A program made the translations under genes and the position numbers. The notes below the pieces were generated by a model, which saw only the letters and a list, made by a program, of their open reading frames with translations, searched no databases and had not been told where the DNA came from. From an uncultured Caldimonas sp. (lineage in GTDB: Bacteria > Pseudomonadota > Gammaproteobacteria > Burkholderiales > Burkholderiaceae), in contig NZ_CAMLJQ010000012.1 of assembly GCF_946480305.1 (NCBI RefSeq), positions 48,412-112,411 of the forward strand: a DNA stretch of 64,000 nt, written 5' to 3'. Shown in pieces: positions 44,268 through 52,027 of this stretch. The first letter of the stretch is position 1. Every line of letters starts with the position of its first letter.

Positions 44268-45155
44268 ATGCACGACTTCAATTGGTCGCTGATCCGGTCG
44301 TTCCTCGCAGCGCTCGACCACGGCAGCCTGATGGCCGCAGCACGGGCGCTTGGCACTCACCAGCCCACCGTGGGCCGCCACATCGCCGAGCTGGAAGCGC
44401 AGCTCGGCGTGACCTTGTTCGAGCGCACCGGGCGCGGCCTGCTGCCCACGGCCGATGCGTTGCGGCTGGCCGAGCCGGCACGGGCCATGTCAGCAGATGC
44501 CGACCGGCTGGCCCGGCAAGCCCGGGGCGCACAGGAAGCGGTGCAAGGCACGGTGCGCCTGAGCGCCAGCCAGCCGGTGGCGTGCGTGCTGCTCCCGCCC
44601 ACGCTGGCCCGCCTTCGCCTGGCCCTGCCCGACATCCAGATCGAGCTCGTCGTCAGCAACGCGGTGAGCAACCTGCTGCAGCGCGAAGCTGACATCGCGG
44701 TGCGCATGGTGCGGCCGGACCAGAGCTCACTGCTCGGCAAGCGCATCGGCCAGATCGCCATAGGCGCCTACGCGCACCGCGACTACCTGCAGCGCCGCGG
44801 CACCCCTCGCCAACCGGAGGACCTGCTGCAGCACGAACTGATCGGCAACGACCGGCACACCGACATCACGCGTGGCATGGCCGCGATGGGCCATGAGGTG
44901 AGCCGCGAGCACTTTGCGCTGCGAACCGATGACCTGATGGCGTACGAAGCCCTGGTACGGGCGGGAGCGGGCATCGGCTTTCTGGCCCGCTACCTGGCGC
45001 GCGGCCGCCCCGAACTCGTGCCCGTGCTGCCCGCGTTGCCCATACCGCCCTTGCCGACGTGGCTGGTGGTTCACCGCGAGATCCGCAGCAGCCCTCGCAT
45101 CCGCGCGGTGTGGGACTACCTCGCGCAGGCACTGCCGGTCGAGTTGGAGAGCTGA
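44268..45155 (+). CDS. LysR-family regulator
   Basis: A 295-residue LysR protein: HTH at 5-60 (LIRSFLAALDHGSLMAAARA, THQPTVGRHIAELEAQLG) and effector domain from 95 on. Of two ATGs, the second (44268) has AGGA at correct distance. It is divergent from the exported oxidoreductase across a spacer of about 100 bases, so that gene is the probable target. It is followed, convergent, by the VOC gene. Confidence 0.85.
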   Translation: MHDFNWSLIRSFLAALDHGSLMAAARALGTHQPTVGRHIAELEAQLGVTLFERTGRGLLPTADALRLAEPARAMSADADRLARQARGAQEAVQGTVRLSASQPVACVLLPPTLARLRLALPDIQIELVVSNAVSNLLQREADIAVRMVRPDQSSLLGKRIGQIAIGAYAHRDYLQRRGTPRQPEDLLQHELIGNDRHTDITRGMAAMGHEVSREHFALRTDDLMAYEALVRAGAGIGFLARYLARGRPELVPVLPALPIPPLPTWLVVHREIRSSPRIRAVWDYLAQALPVELES

Positions 45156-45210
45156 AGCGCTGTCGCTTGCCGCTGTTGGGGCAAAGGTGCCCGAGACAGG
45201 CGCTTTGCGC

Positions 45211-45597
45211 TCAAGACACCTGATGAATCTGGATCAGATTGCCGCACGTGTCGGAAAACACCGCCGTCCACACCTGCCCCATTTGTGCCGGCTCGCGGGT
45301 GAACACCACCCCGCGCGCTTTCAGGCGACGGTATTCCGCCTGCACATCGGCCACCTCGAACGAGTTGACCGGTACCCCCTGCTCGAACAGCCCCTGCTGG
45401 TAGGCCAGCGCCACCGGGTTGGCATTCGGTTCGAGCGAGATCTCGGCGCCCACGCCTTCTGGCGATTTCACCGTGAGCCAACGGTACTCGCCGCCGGCGG
45501 GGATGTCCTGGCTCGGCAGGAAGCCGAGCACCTCCGTGTAGAACTTCAGCGCCTTGGCCTGGTCGTCGACGAAGATGCTGGTCAGTGTGACTTTCAT
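45211..45597 (-). CDS. VOC-superfamily (glyoxalase/bleomycin-resistance fold) protein
   Basis: A 128-residue paired beta-alpha-beta-beta-beta protein: MKVTLTSIFVDDQAKALKFY, VKSPEGVGAEISLEP, VFSDTCGNLIQIHQVS. One metal ligand position (His/Glu) appears at the C-terminal end, while the N-terminal ligand is not a His. Could be an isomerase, dioxygenase or binding protein. Its ATG overlaps the stop of the AraC-type gene (ATGA), so it is translationally coupled to that regulator. Confidence 0.82.
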   Translation of the reverse strand: MKVTLTSIFVDDQAKALKFYTEVLGFLPSQDIPAGGEYRWLTVKSPEGVGAEISLEPNANPVALAYQQGLFEQGVPVNSFEVADVQAEYRRLKARGVVFTREPAQMGQVWTAVFSDTCGNLIQIHQVS

Positions 45598-46106
45598 CGA
45601 AGCTTCTCCTGCTGAGTGAGCGCCGCTGGCACGGCGATCGGTACCGGCGATTCTGCGACGCCCTCCGGTGGCGCGCTTCTCGAAAATTGCGGCGGCCCGG
45701 TCATGGCCGCGAACGCCGCATTCATGAGGCTCACGCAATGGGGCATCAACCGTTGCGGCAAGCCGGGCATGGCGATCAGCCGCCGGCGATAGGCCGATGG
45801 CGGCTCGCCGTAGCGTTGCGCGAAGAGGTGGCTGAAGCTGCCCACGCTGGAAAAGCCCACCGCCATGCACGCGCCGGTGATCGATTCGCCGTGCAGCACG
45901 AGCAGGCGTTTGGCGGCTTCGAGCCGCACGCGGATGCGCATCTGATGTGGCGTTTCGCCGAACACCGCATGGAAGCGACGGATGAAATGAAACGTCGACA
46001 AGCCCGCCTCGCGGGCCACCGCGTCGAGCGGCAGCGTGTCAACCGTGAGCTCGCACAACTGAGCACGGGCTCGCGCGAGGCGGAGCAGCAGGGGGTCTGT
46101 CGTCAT
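45594..46106 (-). CDS. AraC-type regulator, DNA-binding domain plus short tail
   Basis: A 170-residue protein with only the double HTH domain (LPLDAVAREAGLSTFHFIRRFHAVFGETPHQ; GACMAVGFSSVGSFSHLFAQRYGEPP) and a Pro/Ala tail. It lacks the N-terminal sensor of full AraC proteins, like the short regulators often paired with glyoxalase genes. It is coupled to the VOC gene and probably regulates it. Confidence 0.85.
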   Translation of the reverse strand: MTTDPLLLRLARARAQLCELTVDTLPLDAVAREAGLSTFHFIRRFHAVFGETPHQMRIRVRLEAAKRLLVLHGESITGACMAVGFSSVGSFSHLFAQRYGEPPSAYRRRLIAMPGLPQRLMPHCVSLMNAAFAAMTGPPQFSRSAPPEGVAESPVPIAVPAALTQQEKLR

Positions 46107-46136
46107 GTCCGTGGTGCTTGCCGGCCCAACCGAGTA

Positions 46137-46223
46137 TCAGCAATGAAGGGCATGCACGTTGCCCGCAGCCGCCGCGCCCATGCCGCTGCCACTGGCCGTG
46201 ATCAACGCAACTCGATCGGTCAT
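46137..46223 (-). pseudogene. 5' stub of a short-chain dehydrogenase gene
   Basis: AAGGAAG precedes an ATG at 46223 that encodes MTDRVALITASGSGMGAAAA, a typical short-chain dehydrogenase N-terminus (TGxxxGxG with S/A). A stop follows 28 codons in, and the protein has no continuation in any frame. The rest of the gene was lost, probably when the AraC gene came to lie next to it. Confidence 0.6.
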
Positions 46224-46523
46224 GGTCTCTTCCTTGCTGAACGTGGATGCGCGACCCTACCTGATCTTGCTGCGGCTTGCGTGCGTGGGGTCGAGCCGCC
46301 CCACGCTCGCGATGAGATGAAGCGACCGGCCCGTTGCACCCACAGCGGACCCCATCCCTGGTTGCCTGCGCCCGCCGCGCCCCCGGGTCGCGGGGGTGCG
46401 CTTCGTTGGCTCGCCGCAACGCAGCCGGCCCTCTCGCTTGCGCACAGGTACCGTTGTCTGCATCATTCGCGCCCTGTTGCCGAAGGCGCCCACGACAGCG
46501 CCGGCATGACGGAGATCCCTCTT

Positions 46524-46587
46524 ATGTCCTCCTTGTTCATCTCGACCATCGACTGAACACGGTTCCCGAGCCCCGGCTGAACCGTGT
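46524..46587 (+). promoter_or_regulatory. Leader peptide and hairpin upstream of the AAA+ protease
   Basis: A 10-residue frame, MSSLFISTID (46524-46556), with GGAG upstream abuts a perfect 9-bp hairpin ACACGGTTC (46557-46565)/GAACCGTGT (46579-46587), and a terminator follows at 46627. This is the layout of transcription attenuators. Whether the peptide is made is unknown. The rest of 46224-46675 shows no gene. Confidence 0.4.
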
Positions 46588-46626
46588 CTGTTCACAGATA
46601 CGGCCTTCTGACCGCGCTGGCTAAGC

Positions 46627-46657
46627 AAAGCCCCGCAGCCGACGAGCCGGGGCTTTT
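46627..46657 (+). terminator. Intrinsic terminator in the leader of the AAA+ protease
   Basis: AAAGCCCCG (46627-46635) pairs with CGGGGCTTT (46648-46656), followed by TGCTTTT. It lies between a small leader frame and the 80-residue gene at 46676, so it may act as a regulated terminator or simply end an upstream transcript. Confidence 0.75.
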
Positions 46658-46675
46658 GCTTTTCGGGAAACCGCA

Positions 46676-46918
46676 ATGAGTGCACAACTCCGTTCCCGCG
46701 CCCTTCAACAGGGGCGGGTCAAGGCCCTGCGCCGCATGAAACAGCCCATGGCCCTGGTGCTCGAGATGAGCCCCGCCGGGTGCGACCGCACGACGGGGCG
46801 TGAAAACGCGCATGGCTCGCGTGGCGCAGGCCAATACATCCAAAGCCGCGGCGCTCAGCGCCGGGCCGACCGCATGGCGCTGCAGGCGCTGCTGCGACGA
46901 GGGGATCGTGATGAATGA
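46676..46918 (+). CDS. Possible 80-residue basic protein upstream of the AAA+ protease
   Basis: From ATG at 46676 the frame runs MSAQLRSRALQQGRVKALRR, then an Arg-rich stretch, and stops at TGA 46916-46918, overlapping the protease ATG by eight bases (ATGAATGA). The overlap suggests coupling. The composition (very basic, few hydrophobic residues) is weak evidence and the ribosome binding site is poor, so it could be a spurious frame. Confidence 0.4.
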   Translation: MSAQLRSRALQQGRVKALRRMKQPMALVLEMSPAGCDRTTGRENAHGSRGAGQYIQSRGAQRRADRMALQALLRRGDRDE

Positions 46919-48812
46919 ATCCTGTGAACTGCATGAGCAGTTGGCTCAGAGAAACCGACAACTGCAAGAGATCGCGGCGCAGCTCAAGACCGAGCTGTTC
47001 GGCATCGACACCGTCATCGACCGTGTGGTGGATGCCGTGCGCGCCTGGTATGTGCTGCCCGAGCTTGTCTCGCGACCCGTCATCGTCTGCCTCTGGGGTT
47101 TGACGGGCACCGGCAAGACGCAACTCGTGCGCCGCCTGGCCCAGTTGCTGGGCTTCTACGACCGTTTTGTCGAAGTGCAGATGGACGGCTTTTCCAACGG
47201 TGCAGGTTGGCGCGGTGCGCAGAGCATCTCGGGCATGCTGGCGCAGTCCGGCGTGCGCGAGGGCGAGCCGGGCATCCTGGCGCTCGACGAGTTCCAGCGC
47301 TTTCGCACCATCGACGACAAGCGCGGCGAGCTGCGCGTCGAGCGCTACCAGGACGTCTGGGCCCTGCTGTCGGACGGCCGCCTGCCGCCCGCGCTTTCGC
47401 TCCTGGGCGACATCGAATCGTCGATGGCCGAGGCCGCGTACGACGCCGAACGCGCTGAGGCCAGCGATGCCAAGCTGCGCTTCAAGCTGCGGAGCTGGGA
47501 GGCGCAGGAGCTGCAACGCAACCTCAAGCTCGACGAACCGCTGATGGAGATCATGGCGTGGGCGCCCGAGCAGATCCAGCAACGTCTGCGCGCCTTCCGC
47601 GAAAGCGGGCAGCAGCAGTGGGAGACCGACTACAGCCGGCTGCTCGTCTTCGTTTGCGGCAACCTCGACGAGATGTACGAAGATCTGGCCACGAGCGTGG
47701 ACGACTGCGACAGCGACGCCGACACCTTCCATGCGCTGACCAGCAGGTTGAGCGTGATCGACGTCAAGCAGGCACTCAACAAGCGGTTCAAGCCCGAGCA
47801 GGTGGCGCGGCTGGGCAACGAGCACGTGATCTATCCCTCGCTCTCGAGGCGGGCGTTCGAGCAGTTGATCGAGCAGGGCTGCGCCCGCTATGCCAGCGAA
47901 ACCGCGGCACGCTGCGGGCTGAGCTTCGAGCTGGACGCCAGCGTACGCGAGCAGATCTACGCCAACGCCGTGTTTCCCGCCCAGGGCACCCGGCCGCTGT
48001 TTTCATCGCTGCACGCCATTCTCGGCACCGGTCTCGCCAAGGCAGCGCTGTGGGCGCTCGAAGGCGGCGCTGTCGCCGGCGAAAGCGTGCACCTCGGCGC
48101 CGATGGTCGCAGCCTGATCGCGCACTGGCGCGGGCAGTCGCACGCCATCGCCGCACCCTTCGAGATCAGCCGCCTGCGCCAGCGCAGCAACCCCGACTTC
48201 CGCGCGCTGCTGGCGGTGCATGAGGCCGGCCACGGCCTCGTGCACGCCTTGCTCTTCGGTCGAGCACCACGCGAGATCAAGATCCACGTGGCCAGCTTCG
48301 AAGGCGGCTACAACGTCTATACCTCGCGCAAGGTCTGGTCGCGCCGCAACCTGCTCGACTCCATCTGCACCAGCCTTGCCGGCCGCGCCGCGGAGTTGCT
48401 CGTTTTCGGGGCGGAGCTGAGCTCCAGCGGCGCCGAGAGCGATCTTCGCAAGGCCACCGAAACGGCGGCCCGCATGCTGCGTCACCTGGGGCACGGCTCT
48501 CGCGTCGGCCGCAGCGACGTGGCCTCCGAAAGCGGAGAAAACCTGTGCACCGACGTGGAGGCCAGCAACGCACCCATCGAAGCGCTGCTGCATGCCCAGC
48601 ATGTGCGCGCCACGAGGCTGATCGAATCGCACCGAGGCGCGCTGCTGGCTCTGGTGGACGAGTTGCTGGATCAGGGGCAGGTCACGCCGCAGCGGTTTGC
48701 CGTGGTGACGGGGCTGCCTCTGGAGACGCCGGAGGATGCGTTGGATCCGTATGCGCAACGCTTGGCCGAGTTTCGGGCCGAGGGGCAGGGTCGGGCGCGG
48801 CTGAGGGCATAG
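46911..48812 (+). CDS. Soluble AAA+ ATPase fused to an M41 (FtsH-like) metalloprotease
   Basis: A 633-residue protein. Residues 50-330 form an AAA+ module: Walker A GLTGTGKT (63-70), Walker B GILALDEF (121-128), and a sensor/arginine-finger stretch NKRFKPEQVARLG, closer to ClpX/ClpB-D2 than to FtsH. Residues 425-560 hold an M41 protease: zinc motif HEAGH at 437-441 and the third ligand Asp in SSGAESDLRKAT (D511). FtsH-type membrane helices are absent, and there is no signal peptide. It is a cytosolic ATP-driven protease architecture I do not recognise. The start ATG has GAGGGG upstream and overlaps the preceding frame. Confidence 0.85.
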   Translation: MNESCELHEQLAQRNRQLQEIAAQLKTELFGIDTVIDRVVDAVRAWYVLPELVSRPVIVCLWGLTGTGKTQLVRRLAQLLGFYDRFVEVQMDGFSNGAGWRGAQSISGMLAQSGVREGEPGILALDEFQRFRTIDDKRGELRVERYQDVWALLSDGRLPPALSLLGDIESSMAEAAYDAERAEASDAKLRFKLRSWEAQELQRNLKLDEPLMEIMAWAPEQIQQRLRAFRESGQQQWETDYSRLLVFVCGNLDEMYEDLATSVDDCDSDADTFHALTSRLSVIDVKQALNKRFKPEQVARLGNEHVIYPSLSRRAFEQLIEQGCARYASETAARCGLSFELDASVREQIYANAVFPAQGTRPLFSSLHAILGTGLAKAALWALEGGAVAGESVHLGADGRSLIAHWRGQSHAIAAPFEISRLRQRSNPDFRALLAVHEAGHGLVHALLFGRAPREIKIHVASFEGGYNVYTSRKVWSRRNLLDSICTSLAGRAAELLVFGAELSSSGAESDLRKATETAARMLRHLGHGSRVGRSDVASESGENLCTDVEASNAPIEALLHAQHVRATRLIESHRGALLALVDELLDQGQVTPQRFAVVTGLPLETPEDALDPYAQRLAEFRAEGQGRARLRA

Positions 48813-48942
48813 GTGCGCACCGCTGTGCCGTCGTGGTTGCCTGGGGGCTGCCCGAGGCTCTGCCCCCGGCACCGGTCAGCTTTCGATGCTCGTTCCGATA
48901 GCAGTAGCGCTGCGCGGCGGCCTCGTGGTTTTCACGTGCCGG

Positions 48943-50589
48943 CTACGCCAGCTTGGGTGGCGGCATGTCGTCGGGGCGGAAGACCGCCAGCATCTGATCG
49001 AGAAACTCCGAGCGCGAGAGCCTGACCATGTCGCCGTCGCCGTCCTTGATCGGGTGACCGTAGTTGTCCTCGGTGATGTACGCGCTGTTGCGGCCCCAGG
49101 GGTTGCGCAGGATCACGTCGCCGGTTTTCGCGTCGACGTGGTCGAAGGTCAGCTGGTGCAGCTTGCCCTCGAGATTCAGCTTGGGGCTGCTCCAATGGCT
49201 CGTCCCCAGCGGCGTGAGGCCGACGAACACGGGCTCGTCGCGCTTGTAGTCCTTCAGGTACTCGTAGGCGTCGTCGGCCTGCAGGGCTGCGCCGGCGGTG
49301 GACTCGAACAGATCCCGTCCGCCGAATTCCCGGTAGTTCGCGGTGTCGAACATGTCCGAATACAGACCGGTCAGATCGTCGCCGAAGGCGAACGGCGTCT
49401 TGACCCCGAACATCTGGTTCTCATCCTCGGCCGCGTCGTATCGCGTCCAGTAGCCGTTGGCTTCCTCCATCGCAGCGCCCTGGAAGATGGTGGACGCGAT
49501 ATCGCGACCGTGCGTCTCCATCCCAGAGGAGGTGAAGGACTCCTGCTGAAGCTTCAGCGTGCCGCCGCCGGCCATGTCGACGCGTCCGTCTTCGCCCGTC
49601 AGCCCGGCCATGAGACGCACGTATTCCGCCGGGTTGTCGCGGGCGAGCGAATATTGCGCGACCGTCACGCTGCATGTGCCCGCCTGGCCTTGGTTCACTT
49701 TGGACGGGTCGAGCACGTGCTCCAGCACATCCTGATCGACGTCCCTGCCCAGGAACGAGCTCTTTTCGAGCTTGTCGTGCGGCTTGCTGCTCAGCAGGGT
49801 AGCAACGTTCTCCAGCAGCGTATTGCCTCGGGCATCCTTGTCCCTCGTCGCAGGCGACGACAGCAACGCCGCGAGTGTGTGGGGCTCCAAGTCACTCCGG
49901 CCAATTTTCAGAACATCGGGCCGTGAGCTTGCGTCCTTCCACGCTGGCGACGCGAAGACGCTGAGATAGCTCTCGGGAGATTCGTTCGCCCGCGTGCCGT
50001 ACCCGCCTTTCATGGGTGCATAGAGAAACGACTTGCGGTCCGCGGCCTCGTTCAAAGGCTTCAGCAAAGGGGGTTGCACCTCTGCCGGCTTCAACAGCGG
50101 GGTGGGGACATGGGGTGCTTCCTTGTCGTAGAAGTCGGCCAGTTCCTTCGCGTCGGCAAGATCCTTCTTGATCTGCTGCGTCAACTTCGAAGACTCACCC
50201 GGTGCATGACCCTGCGCCAGATCCCGATGCTGTTGCTCCTTGTAGTCCAGATATTCGTCTGCGTAGAGCGATTTCGCTTCGGCTGCCAGCCGTTGCTGCA
50301 GCTTGTCCAGGTGCACCGCTTCCAGCTCGGCCGCGCGCTGCCCGTCCGCCGCCCTTTCGCTCTTGTCGGCCTTCGCATCCGCTTGCTCTGCGGCCTTGCG
50401 CGCAGCCTGCTCACTGGCGAACGCTTCGCGGGCTTTTTCGCGCGCCTCTGCGGCCCGCCGAGACGCTTCCTCCGCCGCCTGGCGGGCGGCTTCTTCAGCG
50501 CGCCGGGCTGCGGGGTCGGCCACAGGCATGGCTCGCTGCTGTTGATAGGCCTGAAAGGGGAGGCCTGACCCCGTGACATCCAAACGCAT
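48943..50589 (-). CDS. Calpain-like (C2-type) cysteine protease with N-terminal coiled coil
   Basis: A 548-residue protein. Residues 20-130 are an Ala/Glu/Arg-rich coiled coil. The C-terminal 250 residues read as a papain-fold calpain core: catalytic Cys in NQGQAGTCSVTVAQY, His in KLHQLTFDHVDAK, Asn in VILRNPWGRNSAY. The Cys-His-Asn order and the NPWG motif are calpain hallmarks. No signal peptide. Such proteins in bacteria are often secreted effectors or regulators. GAGG at good spacing before the ATG at 50589. Convergent with the AAA+ protease. The catalytic His assignment is tentative. Confidence 0.75.
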   Translation of the reverse strand: MRLDVTGSGLPFQAYQQQRAMPVADPAARRAEEAARQAAEEASRRAAEAREKAREAFASEQAARKAAEQADAKADKSERAADGQRAAELEAVHLDKLQQRLAAEAKSLYADEYLDYKEQQHRDLAQGHAPGESSKLTQQIKKDLADAKELADFYDKEAPHVPTPLLKPAEVQPPLLKPLNEAADRKSFLYAPMKGGYGTRANESPESYLSVFASPAWKDASSRPDVLKIGRSDLEPHTLAALLSSPATRDKDARGNTLLENVATLLSSKPHDKLEKSSFLGRDVDQDVLEHVLDPSKVNQGQAGTCSVTVAQYSLARDNPAEYVRLMAGLTGEDGRVDMAGGGTLKLQQESFTSSGMETHGRDIASTIFQGAAMEEANGYWTRYDAAEDENQMFGVKTPFAFGDDLTGLYSDMFDTANYREFGGRDLFESTAGAALQADDAYEYLKDYKRDEPVFVGLTPLGTSHWSSPKLNLEGKLHQLTFDHVDAKTGDVILRNPWGRNSAYITEDNYGHPIKDGDGDMVRLSRSEFLDQMLAVFRPDDMPPPKLA

Positions 50590-50830
50590 CGCCTGCCGTC
50601 CTCTCTGCTTGCTCCATTGGCGGATGGGTGAGTGTCGGCGGCGCGCCGGGCGCATCTATTTCATATGTTCTGAAATGGCGTGTAGCGGGGCTACGAGTTT
50701 TCGTGCGGGGTCGAGGTGCCAACCTAATGGGCCAGGGCTTCGCGGTTCGCTTCGTCGCGTTGTGACCCACAGCAAAAGCATCCTGCTCATCGCCGCTGCC
50801 TTGCTGGCACGCCAAGGGTTGCCGGGCAGA

Positions 50831-51394
50831 ATGCCGATCGTGGAAAAGAAACTCCTGGTCCTCGATCTCGACGAGACGCTGGTGCACGCGTCCGACTTTC
50901 GGCTCGGCCACGAAGAATCGTTTTCTGCCGGACCGTACTACGTCTATGCACGGCCCCACCTCGATCAGTTCGTCGAGGAGGTGCTCCGGACGTTCAGGGT
51001 CGGCATCTGGACGGCGTCGGGCGGGGGGTATGCATCGTTGGTGCTCGAGCGCATCTTTCCTGCAGGAGCACTCGAGTTCGTCTGGTCGAGCCAGCGCTGC
51101 ACGCTTGCACGCGACTGGACGACCGGCGGGTACACCGCGCTGAAGAACCTGCGTAAGCTGAAGGCTCGCGGCTACCCCCTGGAGTCGATCATCGCGGTCG
51201 ACGACACGCCATCGAAGTACGCGAAGCACTACGGAAACCTTGTGGCCGTTCGCGAGTTCGTGGGTGATCCGAGCGACGACGAGTTGCGATTGCTGGCAGC
51301 GTACTTGCAAGAGTTGGCGCAAGTGCCCAACGTTCGGACTGTTGAAAAGCGGGGTTGGCGTCAGCAAGCTCACGAGTTGCTTGCGAAGGCTTAG
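50831..51394 (+). CDS. FCP1/SCP-type HAD phosphatase
   Basis: A 187-residue HAD phosphatase with DLDETLVHAS (DxDxT motif) near residue 12, RPHLDQFVEEVL, ASGGGYASLVL, RCTLARDWT and IIAVDDTPSKYA (second Asp pair). This is the fold of FCP1-like CTD phosphatases, and of small bacterial relatives that dephosphorylate proteins or sugars. The start at 50831 gives the best fit (upstream frame is non-coding). It is isolated between the cysteine protease and an unknown gene. Confidence 0.85.
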   Translation: MPIVEKKLLVLDLDETLVHASDFRLGHEESFSAGPYYVYARPHLDQFVEEVLRTFRVGIWTASGGGYASLVLERIFPAGALEFVWSSQRCTLARDWTTGGYTALKNLRKLKARGYPLESIIAVDDTPSKYAKHYGNLVAVREFVGDPSDDELRLLAAYLQELAQVPNVRTVEKRGWRQQAHELLAKA

Positions 51395-51550
51395 CGTGCT
51401 GCCCCTTCGGCTCGCGGTGCGTACTGCCAGGGACGCTTCTGCTGGTGTCGGCTTGGACGGGACCGACGTTGGTCTGCGTCGCCTTGGGTCAACGGCAGGA
51501 GTACAACGGGAACGGACATTTCAGTAGAGTGCCGAAAACTAACGCCGAGC

Positions 51551-51835
51551 ATGGATCTGACGCTGGATTTTGAGTACGGGAGGACGCCGCTGTTTGTACG
51601 TCAAACAGTCGCCGTCGCCTTCGGCATCCCCCTTGGGCAAGAGTTCACGTGGGACTCGTTGACGACCCTTGTCCGTGAAGCTGTGCATGCATCAACGCCG
51701 CGTCGCATTTCGGTGCTGGGATTGGTCGAGATTGGCGTCACGCTACCTGAGGAAGCGCGGATGATCGAAATCCTTCTGAGAACGCTGCGAGAAGACCATC
51801 CCGAGATCGACATTTCGGTTGCCTTGAATCGATGA
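51551..51835 (+). CDS. Small acidic protein, function unknown
   Basis: A 94-residue protein, MDLTLDFEYGRTPLFVRQTV at the start. Predicted alternating beta-helix-beta (ISVLGLVEIGVTLPEEARMIEILL), no membrane segment. It sits 157 bases after the phosphatase on the same strand, at the left edge of the defence region, and the composition fits an immunity or adaptor-type protein. That last point is a guess. Not recognised. Confidence 0.55.
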   Translation: MDLTLDFEYGRTPLFVRQTVAVAFGIPLGQEFTWDSLTTLVREAVHASTPRRISVLGLVEIGVTLPEEARMIEILLRTLREDHPEIDISVALNR

Positions 51836-52027
51836 CTGCTTTCTGTCGGTGAAGCCGGCGTTCCGCCCGGAATGCCGGCATAGCAGCGGTTGCCGTCGCT
51901 TGCGCAAGCTGGCTCAGCGGCAGCTCAGGATCCGATTGCCGTCACCGGCGTACAGGCACGAAGACCATCGAAATAGCGGATGCTGATGGTGTACCGCACC
52001 GCCGGAACTCCATATTGAGGGCAGCCT

